Shown here one piece after another: positions 23,816 through 31,828 of a DNA stretch of 64,000 nt. Source of the stretch: a virus; the IMG/VR virus record IMGVR_UViG_3300043827_000628, positions 1-64,000 of that record. One strand, given 5' to 3'. Numbering within the stretch: position 1 is the stretch's first letter; each line of letters opens with the position of its first letter. The notes under the pieces were generated by a model. It saw only the letters and a program-made list of their open reading frames with translations, ran no database searches and was not told the origin of the DNA. The translations under genes were made by a program, and so were the position numbers.

Positions 23816-26077
23816 ATGAATAAAAATATTTTAGTAAAAAAACGCAACGGCATAACAGAAAAATTTGATATAGAAAAAATTCACAGAATCATAAGTTGGG
23901 CAATAAAAGATCTTTCTGGAGTAAGTCTAACCGATATAGAAATAAATGCAAAAATCAATCTGCATGAAGGAATTAGCACAAAAGAAATCCATAAACTACT
24001 AATAGAAAGTGCTGCAAATCTTGTATCTATATCTAATCCAAATTATCAATATGTAGCTAGTAGACTTTTAAACTATCAATTAAGAAAAGAAGTATGGAAA
24101 GGCAAGCATGCTCCAAGACTTTTAGAATTTATACAAAATGGTATAAAAAATAAAACATATGACCCTATCCTACTTCAAAAGTACACAGAAGATGAATTGA
24201 ATAAAATTGGTGAATTTATAGATCACGATAGAGATTATAATTTTACTTATGCTGGTATAAAACAATTATGTGATAAATATTTAATTAAAAATAGAACTAC
24301 GGGAATTATTTATGAGACTCCACAATTTGCTTACATATTAATAGCATCTTATGCTTTTATAAATTATCCAGTTGAAACTAGATTAAATTATGTACGCAAA
24401 TTCTATGATGCTATCAGCAAGCATAAAATTAATCTTCCAACGCCAGTAATGGCTGGAGTAAGAACTAGTAGTAGAAATTATGCTAGTTGCTGTCTTATTG
24501 GAGTAGATGATACAAGAGAAAGTATTACTGCAAGTGCTACTGCTGTTAGTATGGCTACTGCAAATAGATGTGGTATTGGAATAGACGTAAGTAAAATCCG
24601 AGCACTTGGTTCTCCTATTAAAAATGGTGAAGTTGTACATACTGGTTTAATTCCATTCTTAAAAATCTATGAGAGTAGCGTTAAAGCTTGGCAACAAAAT
24701 GGATTAAGAGGCGGTAGCGCAACTTGCAATATTCAATGGTGGCATTATGAAATCGAAGATATAATTGTACTAAAAAATAATGCTGGTACAGATGATAACA
24801 GAGTTCGTAAATTAGATTATACAGTTGGTATGAGTAAATTATTCTATGATAGAGTTTTGAAAGACGAAGATATAACTTTATTCAATAATGCAGAAGTTCC
24901 AGAGTTATACGAATCATGGGGCACAAAAAACTTTGATAAAGTATACAAAGAATGTGAAAGTAAAAAATTAAAAATCAAAAAGAAAGTATCTGCTCGTAAA
25001 CTTTTCTCATTAATCATCAAAGAAAGAGTAGAAACAGGAAGAATTTATATTTTAAATGTAGACCATGCTAATGAACATGGAGCTTGGTCTGATAAAGTTA
25101 CCATGAGCAACCTTTGCACAGAAGTTATTCATCCAACCATTCCATTAAATGATTATCATGATAAAGAAGGCGAAATTGGAATGTGTATCCTTTCGGCAGT
25201 CAATATGCTAGAAATTAAAAACTGGCAAGATCTTGAAAAGACTTGCGATCTTATCGTAAGATTTCTTGATGAAATCATTGAACTTCAAGACTATTTTAAT
25301 ATCGCTGCTGAAAATTTTGCTAAAAAACGTCGTAGTTTAGGAGTAGGAATTACTAATCTTGCAGCTTATTTTGCTAAGAATGAATTAAAATATAACTCTG
25401 ACAACACATTATCAGTTTTAGATGAATGGATGGAATATTTTCAATATTATCTTTTAAAAGCTAGTCTTCAATTATCTAAAGAAAAAAGCAAATGTGAAAA
25501 ATTTAATCATACAAAATATTCAAAAGGTATTCTTCCTATTGATACTTATAAAGATAAATTAGATGAAATTTGTAAAAGAAAATTATCTCTTGATTGGGAA
25601 TCTCTTAGAAAAGAAATAAAAGAACATGGACTAAGACATTCAACATTATCTGCTTGTATGCCTTGTGAAAGCAGTTCTGTTATTCAATCCTCAACAAATG
25701 GAGTTGAACCTATCAGAAGCTTAATTACTTATAAAATGAGTAAAATGGGTAAGCTTCCAGTATTAGTTCCAGGAATAGGAAAATATGAAGGTAATTACGA
25801 ACTTGCTTATGATTTTAAAGATAACTCTGGATTATTAAAAGTAAATGCAATTATACAAAAATATATTGACATGGCTATATCAACTAATGTGTACTATAAT
25901 TATTCTCATTATGAAAACAATGTTCTTCCAGATGCAAAAGTCATGAAAGAGATTATACAAGCATATTCTTTAGGCCTTATTAGCCTTTATTATAATAATA
26001 CCGATGATGGCGATAAGGAACAATTGGTAAATCAAAAAGAAGATCGCGATTGTTCATCAGGCGCGTGTAAATTGTAA
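23816..26077 (+). CDS. nrdA: ribonucleoside-diphosphate reductase alpha subunit, class Ia
   Basis: A 753-residue large subunit that reduces ribonucleoside diphosphates to deoxyribonucleotides. The N-terminal ATP-cone is KKRNGITEKFDIEKIHRIISWAI. Active-site elements are NYASCCLIGVDD (first cysteine of the redox pair), SNLCTEVIHP (Asn, Cys radical, Glu) and IGMCILSAVNM (second cysteine). LSACMPCESSSVIQSSTNGVEP is the phosphate-binding region. The C-terminal CSSGACKL provides the dithiol shuttle. All catalytic residues I can place are present. nrdB follows after three bases, as an operon. Confidence 0.95.
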   Translation: MNKNILVKKRNGITEKFDIEKIHRIISWAIKDLSGVSLTDIEINAKINLHEGISTKEIHKLLIESAANLVSISNPNYQYVASRLLNYQLRKEVWKGKHAPRLLEFIQNGIKNKTYDPILLQKYTEDELNKIGEFIDHDRDYNFTYAGIKQLCDKYLIKNRTTGIIYETPQFAYILIASYAFINYPVETRLNYVRKFYDAISKHKINLPTPVMAGVRTSSRNYASCCLIGVDDTRESITASATAVSMATANRCGIGIDVSKIRALGSPIKNGEVVHTGLIPFLKIYESSVKAWQQNGLRGGSATCNIQWWHYEIEDIIVLKNNAGTDDNRVRKLDYTVGMSKLFYDRVLKDEDITLFNNAEVPELYESWGTKNFDKVYKECESKKLKIKKKVSARKLFSLIIKERVETGRIYILNVDHANEHGAWSDKVTMSNLCTEVIHPTIPLNDYHDKEGEIGMCILSAVNMLEIKNWQDLEKTCDLIVRFLDEIIELQDYFNIAAENFAKKRRSLGVGITNLAAYFAKNELKYNSDNTLSVLDEWMEYFQYYLLKASLQLSKEKSKCEKFNHTKYSKGILPIDTYKDKLDEICKRKLSLDWESLRKEIKEHGLRHSTLSACMPCESSSVIQSSTNGVEPIRSLITYKMSKMGKLPVLVPGIGKYEGNYELAYDFKDNSGLLKVNAIIQKYIDMAISTNVYYNYSHYENNVLPDAKVMKEIIQAYSLGLISLYYNNTDDGDKEQLVNQKEDRDCSSGACKL

Positions 26078-26080
26078 TCA

Positions 26081-27145
26081 ATGAAAAGCGTTTTAAATCT
26101 AAAAAATATAGATCATACTAAACAGCCCCTATTCTTTGGAGAAGATCTTAATCTACAAAGATATGATAAATTTAAGTATCCTATTTTCTTTGAATTATTT
26201 AAGAAGCAAGAGGAATTCTTCTGGTGGCCCCATGAGATAGCTCTTAATAAGGATAGAAGCGATTATAAAGAATTAGCTGGTCAAGAAAGATTTGTATTTG
26301 ATACTAATTTAAAATTCCAAACTCTTGGAGACTCTATGCTTTCAAGAAGTATCCATTCTCTTAAAGATTATGTAAGTAATCCAGAACTTGAAATTTGTAT
26401 GAATACATGGCAAAGATTTGAAGGAATCCACAGCTATTCTTACTCTTATTTACTTAATAATGTACATCCAGATGCCAGCAAATTTTTTGATAGTATAATG
26501 GATGACAAAGAAATTGTATCAAGAGTAGAGCTTATAAGAAATAATTTTGATAAAATACTTGGCGATGATGATAAAAAAGATTTAAAACAAAAAATATTTG
26601 ATTGCATACTTTCAGTTAATGTAATGGAAGGTCTTGTATTCTATGCGAGTTTTGCTTGTTCATTTTATTTTGGATATAGAGGTAAAATGGAAGGTAATGC
26701 AAAGATTATTAAGTTTATTCAAAGAGATGAAGCTTTACATTTTGCTACAACTCAAAACTTAATTAAAATATTAAGAGAAGAGGATAAAGAAGGATTTACT
26801 TCTATAGTTAAAAAAAGTGAAGATAAAATATATGCATTTTATGAACAAGCAGCTAAGAGTGAAATATCTTGGGCAGAGTACTTGTTCAAAGATGGTTCTT
26901 TACTTGGATTAAATTCTGAAGTTTTAGGAGGTTATGCAAAATGGCTTTGCGATGCTAGATTACGAAGTTTAGGTTATAAGAAAATTTTTAATTGCAAAGA
27001 TAATCCTATATCTGGATGGTTAGACAGTTATCTTGATAGTAGTAAAGTCCAAGTGGCACCACAAGAAACGGAAATTTCTGCATATAAAATAGGGGCAAGA
27101 AAAACTGATATTTCTGATGATGATTTTAGCGATATGAAATTATAA
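26081..27145 (+). CDS. nrdB: ribonucleoside-diphosphate reductase beta subunit, class Ia
   Basis: A 354-residue R2 subunit that generates the tyrosyl radical for NrdA. Metal ligands are in place: Asp in FQTLGDSMLSRS, Glu and His in RFEGIHSYSYSYL, Glu in NVMEGLVFYAS, and Glu and His in FIQRDEALHFA. The Tyr four residues after the first His matches the radical tyrosine of E. coli R2, so this is not a tyrosine-less variant. The C-terminus carries the flexible tail (DISDDDFSDMKL) that docks on the alpha subunit. It is co-transcribed with nrdA. Confidence 0.95.
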   Translation: MKSVLNLKNIDHTKQPLFFGEDLNLQRYDKFKYPIFFELFKKQEEFFWWPHEIALNKDRSDYKELAGQERFVFDTNLKFQTLGDSMLSRSIHSLKDYVSNPELEICMNTWQRFEGIHSYSYSYLLNNVHPDASKFFDSIMDDKEIVSRVELIRNNFDKILGDDDKKDLKQKIFDCILSVNVMEGLVFYASFACSFYFGYRGKMEGNAKIIKFIQRDEALHFATTQNLIKILREEDKEGFTSIVKKSEDKIYAFYEQAAKSEISWAEYLFKDGSLLGLNSEVLGGYAKWLCDARLRSLGYKKIFNCKDNPISGWLDSYLDSSKVQVAPQETEISAYKIGARKTDISDDDFSDMKL

Positions 27146-27156
27146 TACAGTCTAAA

Positions 27157-27167
27157 GTGTATTGTAT
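27157..27167 (+). promoter_or_regulatory. GTGTAT variant of the GTGTAA motif
   Basis: GTGTATTGTAT with the first G exactly 14 bases before the GTG start at 27171, the most common spacing of this motif class. Confidence 0.4.
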
Positions 27168-27170
27168 AGT

Positions 27171-27371
27171 GTGATAGAAAATAAAAAAAAGAAAAAAGTA
27201 AATCAACTTACTATTAAAGAATGTGAAGCTATTTTACAAAGATTGGCTAGACAAGTCGAATGTAAATATTATCAACATATTCTAGAGCATTATAGAAGGC
27301 TTTTACCTCCTCATTCTGCAGCTTTTGAATTAGTAAAAATACCAAATGATGGTTATGCTACTTTACCGTAA
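27171..27371 (+). CDS. small basic hypothetical protein
   Basis: A 66-residue protein starting at GTG (VIENKKKKKVNQLTIKECEAILQRL). A TTG at 27162 would add three residues, but the GTGTAT motif at its usual 14-base spacing supports the GTG. It is helical, with a lysine-rich N-terminus and CEAILQRLARQVECKYYQHILEHYRRLL in the middle. No function is recognised. It lies between nrdB and a membrane-anchored coiled-coil gene. Confidence 0.55.
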   Translation: MIENKKKKKVNQLTIKECEAILQRLARQVECKYYQHILEHYRRLLPPHSAAFELVKIPNDGYATLP

Positions 27372-27397
27372 TTTTAATTAAAAATAATAAAATACAA

Positions 27398-27410
27398 GTG
27401 TAAATATATA
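27398..27410 (+). promoter_or_regulatory. GTGTAA-class promoter motif
   Basis: GTGTAAATATATA, first G 14 bases before the ATG at 27412. No Shine-Dalgarno sequence is present. Confidence 0.6.
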
Positions 27411-27411
27411 T

Positions 27412-27750
27412 ATGAATTTCGACATGGGCACATTATTCAATATAGTTCTTGGGGCTCTCACATTTTTAGGAGGATGGTTATTTACTAGAGTATTTTCGCT
27501 TATTGATAATCAAGACGAATTATTAAATAAACTAAATGAAAAAATATTTTCTGATTTTATAACTTTAAGAAAAGAAGTAGAGTCAGAAGGTCGTAAACAT
27601 CAACAAGAAATAGCTGATTTGGCTCTTAAAGTAAGCACAACTTATGTGACAAAAGAATCATTTGAAGCTTATTTTGATAGAATCGAAGCAAAACTTGATC
27701 GTAATTTTGAGACTATTCAACAACATTTAATTAATAAAAATAAAAATTAA
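27412..27750 (+). CDS. membrane-anchored coiled-coil protein
   Basis: A 112-residue protein with one N-terminal transmembrane span (about residues 6-27, TLFNIVLGALTFLGGWLFTRVF) followed by a long amphipathic coiled coil (about 30-108, with LLNKLNEKIF and FDRIEAKLDRNFETIQQHL). This topology is seen in several small phage proteins, including some lysis accessory proteins, but no family is identified and there is no adjacent endolysin. It is preceded by a GTGTAA motif, suggesting late expression. Confidence 0.6.
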   Translation: MNFDMGTLFNIVLGALTFLGGWLFTRVFSLIDNQDELLNKLNEKIFSDFITLRKEVESEGRKHQQEIADLALKVSTTYVTKESFEAYFDRIEAKLDRNFETIQQHLINKNKN

Positions 27751-27760
27751 CTGTAATAGT
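27751..27760 (+). promoter_or_regulatory. CTGTAA variant of the GTGTAA motif
   Basis: CTGTAATAGT immediately after the stop of the coiled-coil gene, 14 bases before the GTG start at 27765. Confidence 0.4.
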
Positions 27761-27764
27761 TAAT

Positions 27765-28280
27765 GTGATCGTTTCCGAAATAGATATAAATTTCTTCGCT
27801 AAAAAATTAAATTTGTCAGAAGAAAAAACTTTTCTTCTTTTGCAAGACCCAGATTGTCTACCAGAAATTTTGAATAAAATATCAGATCAAGATATAAATG
27901 GAATAATTGATATAAGTTTTCCAGTTTTTACAGAGCTAACAATATTCAAGTATTCTAAAGACATAGAATGTTCTTTTCAAGAAAAAGAATACGTTTCAGA
28001 AGCTGTAAGTAATAAATTTTATAATTTAATAGAATATCCATTACAAAACAAATATTTCTTTCAGTTAGAGCATAATGAAGATACTGCAAAATCTGTTTTA
28101 GTATTTCTAGGATTTTTCTATAAGAGTTTAGAAAAGCTCAGAAGATCATACCCCTCTGAAAGTATATATTATGGTATAGCTAAGAGTGGATTTGAGAATG
28201 CAGAAAGAGATGAAGTATCTTATCATTTAAAAGATTGGATCAAAGTCTTAAGAAGAATACATAATGAAGTCTGGTACTAA
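27765..28280 (+). CDS. hypothetical protein
   Basis: A 171-residue protein starting at GTG. It is largely alpha-helical, with a short acidic N-terminal region (IDINFFAKKLNLSEEKTFLLLQDPDCLPEILNKI) resembling a small helical domain and a C-terminal segment ERDEVSYHLKDWIKVLRRIHNEVWY. I recognise no family. The GTG is chosen because the overlapping ATG runs straight into TGA, and because the CTGTAA motif sits at the usual spacing. The stretch downstream, to 28678, has no convincing gene. Confidence 0.55.
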   Translation: MIVSEIDINFFAKKLNLSEEKTFLLLQDPDCLPEILNKISDQDINGIIDISFPVFTELTIFKYSKDIECSFQEKEYVSEAVSNKFYNLIEYPLQNKYFFQLEHNEDTAKSVLVFLGFFYKSLEKLRRSYPSESIYYGIAKSGFENAERDEVSYHLKDWIKVLRRIHNEVWY

Positions 28281-28357
28281 TATCTTAACATATATTATTA
28301 TACTTTTCTTTGATATCCCATAGAAGACTTTCCCTCAGAAATTTCTTGAAGTTATGT

Positions 28358-28483
28358 TTAGTCTTTTGTCTCTACTTTTCTTTTGACTCCCATTTCCTTC
28401 TTTTGAAGGAACAGACTACGGCACTTATAGATGGGCGAGGTGGCTTGCCCCTGTACATACTGCCGTCCCATACAGCCACACAT
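28358..28483 (-). CDS. doubtful 41-residue frame within the structured region
   Basis: A minus-strand frame starting MCGCMGRQYVQGQ and ending KRKVETKD. It is cysteine-containing and basic. It lacks a ribosome binding site and overlaps the inverted repeats described at 28394-28560, so an RNA may be the real product. It is recorded because the segment is otherwise unexplained. Confidence 0.15.
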   Translation of the reverse strand: MCGCMGRQYVQGQATSPIYKCRSLFLQKKEMGVKRKVETKD

Positions 28484-28560
28484 TAACTTCTAAGCCATCT
28501 TATGCACAAAGAAGGTTTTCATAGTTGCAAGTCTTCACAGCATTGCTATCTCTGTAGACA
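28394..28560. ncRNA. candidate structured RNA, strand unknown
   Basis: The roughly 400-base gap 28281-28678 holds no convincing gene. In 28381-28500 I count 57 G+C in 120 bases (about 47 percent), well above the AT-rich surroundings. There is a perfect 7-base-pair hairpin with a TTTT loop (28394-28411). There is also a nested fold: ACGGCA (28418-28423) pairs with TGCCGT (28461-28466), enclosing GGGCGA (28433-28438) paired with TTGCCC (28445-28450). A further hairpin lies near 28530-28558 (GCAA with TTGC, flanked by ATA with TAT). It lies upstream of the tmRNA gene. No known RNA family is recognised: RNase P, 6S and group I core motifs were looked for and not seen. Confidence 0.4.
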
Positions 28561-28678
28561 AAGGACTAAATAATTTTCTATAAAACTATCAAAATTGCCT
28601 ATAATTAGAAGGCTATGTCAATAGCTTATAATACAAAAATCTTTGAATTTTGTCAAATGTTTTTATATAATTTTTTTT

Positions 28679-28894
28679 ATGGAAGCGATAAGAAATGAAA
28701 AAGCTTGGATAAAATATAAAAAACAAAAAGCTTTAAATTATAATATTGATGAAAAAGATATAGACGCTAATTATTATCCAGATCAATATCCATGCCTAGC
28801 ACAACAGTACTTGAGTTCAGATGCGAATGGAATTAGATTAAAGTTTATATTTGTTTATAAAAAAGATTGTCAAAAGTTGATAGGTAAAGTATAA
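28679..28894 (+). CDS. small hypothetical protein
   Basis: A 71-residue protein starting MEAIRNEKAWIKYKKQKAL. The start at 28679 is preferred over an upstream ATG that would add a hydrophobic leader read from promoter-like A/T sequence. It is basic and helical at the N-terminus, with a DANYYPDQYPCLAQQYLSSD middle. No function is recognised. It sits between the candidate structured RNA and the tmRNA gene. Confidence 0.5.
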   Translation: MEAIRNEKAWIKYKKQKALNYNIDEKDIDANYYPDQYPCLAQQYLSSDANGIRLKFIFVYKKDCQKLIGKV

Positions 28895-28927
28895 TTTGTG
28901 TAAGTAATTTTATAGTTCTTTCTCATT

Positions 28928-29346
28928 GGGCCAGACTTGGTTTCGATTTTAGGAATCGAAATTAAAATGCAAGTAGAGTTGAAGTGGACTCTTTAAACAA
29001 CTTCAAAATACTTAACTGCCAAACCAGCTAAGTTAAAGGGCAGCTTCTCCTTGAGAGTTTCTCACAAGAAGAACTCCCTAATCGCAGCCTAAAACTCTGC
29101 GACCTGTTACCTACGACACATCTACTAGGATAATGGGTATTTAGATGTATTAATTTAAATCCTTTTTATTTAATTTTTAAATTAATTATATTGGGTAGAT
29201 TTGACCAAGGTTAGATCTATTATAAAATAAATAGCTATAGCCCGATTGCCTGTTCGACACTATAGCGAAAAAACGGAATAGGCTAAACTTGTAGTATTTT
29301 AATTTAAGTTCACTAAAAGACGGGGATTCAATCTCCCCCTGGTCCA
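28928..29346 (+). ncRNA. ssrA: transfer-messenger RNA (tmRNA)
   Basis: The ends form a tRNA-like domain. The acceptor 5' strand GGGCCAG (28928-28934) pairs with CTGGTCC (29339-29345) with one G-U, followed by discriminator A; CCA is not encoded. The T arm is GGGGA-TTCAATC-TCCCC (29322-29338). The 5' GACTTGGTTTCGA and 3' CTAAACTTGTAGTA segments match conserved tmRNA sequence. Pseudoknot 1 is visible: AGAG (28975-28978) with CTCT (28989-28992), interleaved with TTGAAG (28979-28984) with CTTCAA (29001-29006). Eleven bases later a GCC resume codon (29018) opens a 24-codon tag frame, beginning AKPAKLKG and ending NSLIAA, with TAA at 29090-29092. It tags stalled polypeptides for proteolysis and rescues ribosomes. 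Its length (419) is above the usual 350-400. No smpB gene is in the window. Confidence 0.92.
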
Positions 29347-29398
29347 AGTAAACGATTCCTTTGCTCTCCAATTTTATTAGTATACTTTTTAGTTATAA

Positions 29399-29410
29399 GT
29401 GTAATAAATA
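29399..29410 (+). promoter_or_regulatory. GTGTAA-class promoter motif
   Basis: GTGTAATAAATA, first G 16 bases before the ATG at 29415. Its position decides the start of the downstream gene against a longer frame from 29361. Confidence 0.6.
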
Positions 29411-29414
29411 TATT

Positions 29415-29816
29415 ATGGCCAATATTAACATTAACGATCATTCAGAAAAACGTATATCACTAGCTTATGATCCTACTACAGATTCTTATAAAGCTCAAGA
29501 AATATTAACCATAGACGACCTTACTTCTAAAGGTTCAACAATATCTAATTTTGCTATTAGTGGTGCAAATGGTACAGTTTTATTAGCGAATAAAAACAGA
29601 GAAGAATTTTATGTCCAAAACCTTGCTACTGGAGCACTATATGTTAAATATGGCGCTAATGCACATAGTAGTAGTTTTAATTTTCTGTTAGCTGGAAATA
29701 CATCTGCTAACGCTGGCGATGGTGGAAGTTTAAGCGATCTTAATTATAGTGGTATAGTAAGTGTTAGCGGGGCAAATGCATCTACTCCAAGTTATATAGT
29801 TTGGGAACGTTTATAA
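29415..29816 (+). CDS. virion-associated / head decoration-like protein
   Basis: A 133-residue protein starting MANININDHSEKR. The segments EEFYVQNLATGALYVKYGANAHSSSFNFLLAG and AGDGGSLSDLNYSGIVSVSGANA follow a pattern common in small phage structural proteins (the (L/Y)-x-V-K-x-G-x-x-A-S-x-x-x-F-x-x-x-L-x-x-G signature), often annotated as head fibre or decoration proteins. An upstream in-frame ATG at 29361 is rejected because the GTGTAA motif would then be inside the gene. It is followed after one base by the 422-residue protein. Confidence 0.55.
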   Translation: MANININDHSEKRISLAYDPTTDSYKAQEILTIDDLTSKGSTISNFAISGANGTVLLANKNREEFYVQNLATGALYVKYGANAHSSSFNFLLAGNTSANAGDGGSLSDLNYSGIVSVSGANASTPSYIVWERL

Positions 29817-29817
29817 T

Positions 29818-31086
29818 ATGAATAGAAAGGAACTAGAAATTGATTTTAGTTCTAGTCTAAGTGCTAAAAAAAAGAAAGCACCTCTTAATAAACCATTTCG
29901 TCTTCCCTCTGGAAGCAAAAAGAAATTTGGCGTATATGTAAAAAATGATAAGGGTAATATTGTAATGGTAAAATTTGGTGATCCAAATATGTCTATTAAA
30001 AGAGATAATCCAGCCAGAAGGAAAGCGTATAGGTCAAGACACGGTTGCGATAATCCAGGCCCAAAAACTAAAGCAAATTATTGGAGCTGTAAGATGTGGA
30101 GCGCAAAACCAGTTAGCAAAATTACTGGAAGCGAAGAAATTACTTTAGAAGTAGAGATTCAAGCTAAAAGCAAAGGTCTTTGGTATAACATTCAACAAAA
30201 AAAGAAAAGAATGGGCAAAAACTATCGTCCAGCACCAAAAGGCTCTAAAGACCGTCCAACTCAAGAAGCTCTTAAAAAAGCCCAAGCTAATGATTATTTA
30301 AATGAAGAATATGAATGGGATGGTGAAACAGAATTTGATCAAGCCGAACTTATAAAAATGGACGCCTCATTAGCTCAAGTTGAAGAAGTAGAAGACGAGC
30401 TTGAAGACTATAAAGAAGATTTTTATGGCATGATAGTTGGATCAATTAATTCTATTTACCAACATGCCAAAAATGTAATGGATAAAGTTAATGACCCAAT
30501 GGTTAAAGAAAATCTTACCGAACCATTTTTACAATCTATGGCCGCTTTAGCAGAAGACTACATGATTACAATTCATAATTATGTAATGTTTAATAAAGAA
30601 AATGAAGAACCTGAAGAAATGGAAGAAATGAAAGGCGCAACAATGTTTAAAGTTGGAGATAAAGTTCGCAATGTAAATTCAGATTGTAAGCATTATGGTA
30701 GTGAAGGAGTCGTTAAAGAAATACGTACTCTACCAGAAGACATGGGATATGCAGTACTTTACGAATGCACAAACGAAGGCTCAAATTGGAAAAAAGGCGA
30801 TATGCTTGGCAAAACAGAGATTCAATTACAGAAGATTGAAGCCAAGTGGAGTGTCAAATATAAAAGAAGCATAGATTGTAATAATCCAAAAGGATTCAGT
30901 CAAAAACAATACTGCAATAATAAAGCCTCAGAATGTGAATACGAGAATGATGAAGAATATAAGAAAATGATAGCAGCAGACGGTAAAAAGTTTAATGAAT
31001 TTTTAAAGCAATGCATTCCAACAAAACAGGGGGATGATAAAGCCAAGTTTAAATCTTGCCTACAAGACTACAAAAATAAAAAATAA
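29818..31086 (+). CDS. phage protein with RHxCD...YWSCKxW motif, possibly virion-associated
   Basis: A 422-residue multi-domain protein. The N-terminal half has a lysine-rich leader (KKKKAPLNKPFRLPSGSKKKF) and KFGDPNMSIKRDNPARRKAYRSRHGCDNPGPKTKANYWSCKMW, a motif I recall from other large-phage proteins but cannot name. Residues about 180-265 are acidic and helical. Residues about 275-330 are KOW-like (FKVGDKVRNVNSDCKHYGSEGVVKEI). The C-terminal region has SIDCNNPKGFSQKQYC, a second cysteine motif. It lies after the decoration-like gene, so a virion or head-maturation role is possible but unproven. Confidence 0.55.
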   Translation: MNRKELEIDFSSSLSAKKKKAPLNKPFRLPSGSKKKFGVYVKNDKGNIVMVKFGDPNMSIKRDNPARRKAYRSRHGCDNPGPKTKANYWSCKMWSAKPVSKITGSEEITLEVEIQAKSKGLWYNIQQKKKRMGKNYRPAPKGSKDRPTQEALKKAQANDYLNEEYEWDGETEFDQAELIKMDASLAQVEEVEDELEDYKEDFYGMIVGSINSIYQHAKNVMDKVNDPMVKENLTEPFLQSMAALAEDYMITIHNYVMFNKENEEPEEMEEMKGATMFKVGDKVRNVNSDCKHYGSEGVVKEIRTLPEDMGYAVLYECTNEGSNWKKGDMLGKTEIQLQKIEAKWSVKYKRSIDCNNPKGFSQKQYCNNKASECEYENDEEYKKMIAADGKKFNEFLKQCIPTKQGDDKAKFKSCLQDYKNKK

Positions 31087-31105
31087 ATTGAACACAATCT
31101 CCCTT

Positions 31106-31116
31106 GTGTAATCTAT
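31106..31116 (+). promoter_or_regulatory. GTGTAA-class promoter motif with Shine-Dalgarno
   Basis: GTGTAATCTAT, 19 bases before the GTG start at 31125. Unlike most sites of this class, an AGGAGA ribosome binding site follows it. Confidence 0.5.
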
Positions 31117-31124
31117 AGGAGATA

Positions 31125-31658
31125 GTGAATAAGCTTAAAAATTTATTCAATTGGTTTGGATGGAAAAGTAAACTAACATTAGCACTTTTAATAAATGGGA
31201 CAATAGCTTATTATGGAATTCAATTTGGGTTTTATTTAGCAAAAGATCATAGTATATCTAAACTTCCTAATTCTTGCTTTGTTGATTCTGTGGCATTTGC
31301 TTCTTATGCTAATTATATATTATCTAGTAAAAATACATGGGCTCAAATTTATGCTTTTCAATATCATTATACAGATGAATTAAATAATTTTTCAACTATT
31401 TTTAATAAAAATTTAATAGAGTACACAGCTTCTATACCCAAGTATAGAGGACACTCAATATGCGTTTTCGAATATAAAGGTATACTTTGGGTTTATGATA
31501 GTAATCATGGAACAATGCCAGTTGGTGTTGCTGGTAATAGATCAGAGTATCAAATAAGAATAACAAAATGGATTGAAAAGAAATACAAAGCTATAGTTTT
31601 CCACAGCATACTAATAGACGATGATGCAGAAAGAACTAAAGCATGGATAGAAGAGTAA
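31125..31658 (+). CDS. membrane-anchored putative cysteine peptidase-like protein
   Basis: A 177-residue protein starting at GTG behind AGGAGA. One N-terminal transmembrane span (about residues 17-40) leads to a domain with a Cys-His-Asp arrangement: C51 in LPNSCFVDSVAFA, H110 in RGHSICVFEYKG, and D125 in ILWVYDSNHG. The order and the beta-strand context match papain-like and C39/transglutaminase-like folds. It may cleave or modify host envelope or phage proteins; the function is inferred. It overlaps the next small membrane gene, suggesting a membrane-protein cassette (31125-32079). Confidence 0.55.
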   Translation: MNKLKNLFNWFGWKSKLTLALLINGTIAYYGIQFGFYLAKDHSISKLPNSCFVDSVAFASYANYILSSKNTWAQIYAFQYHYTDELNNFSTIFNKNLIEYTASIPKYRGHSICVFEYKGILWVYDSNHGTMPVGVAGNRSEYQIRITKWIEKKYKAIVFHSILIDDDAERTKAWIEE

Positions 31659-31828
31659 CCAAATTAATAAGAGATGTTAAATTAATAGCGCCGTCTTGTA
31701 ATAACACAGAGCATTTTATAGCTGAATTTTGGAAATATCACAAAAGAAAAAACAAGAAAAGAAACATCTTCTGGTTTTCTGTTTTGGCTGTAATCTTCTT
31801 TATATGTTGGATTTTATCAAAAAATTAA
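31643..31828 (+). CDS. small membrane protein
   Basis: A 61-residue protein: a basic cytoplasmic N-terminus (MDRRVTKLIRDVKLIAPS...KYHKRKNKKRN) followed by a single C-terminal span (IFWFSVLAVIFFICWILS). It starts 16 bases inside the end of the peptidase-like gene and overlaps the next membrane-protein gene. The topology resembles tail-anchored or holin-accessory peptides, but no family is assigned. Confidence 0.5.
   Translation: MDRRVTKLIRDVKLIAPSCNNTEHFIAEFWKYHKRKNKKRNIFWFSVLAVIFFICWILSKN

Noticed and set aside
28281-28678. RNase P, 6S RNA or group I intron in the gap
   Set aside because: The conserved cores of these RNAs were looked for on both strands and are not present in the right order. 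It is left as an unassigned structured element.
29361-29414. Longer start for the decoration-like protein
   Set aside because: It would place the GTGTAA motif inside the gene and add a hydrophobic leader not expected for a virion protein. The ATG at 29415 has the standard motif spacing.
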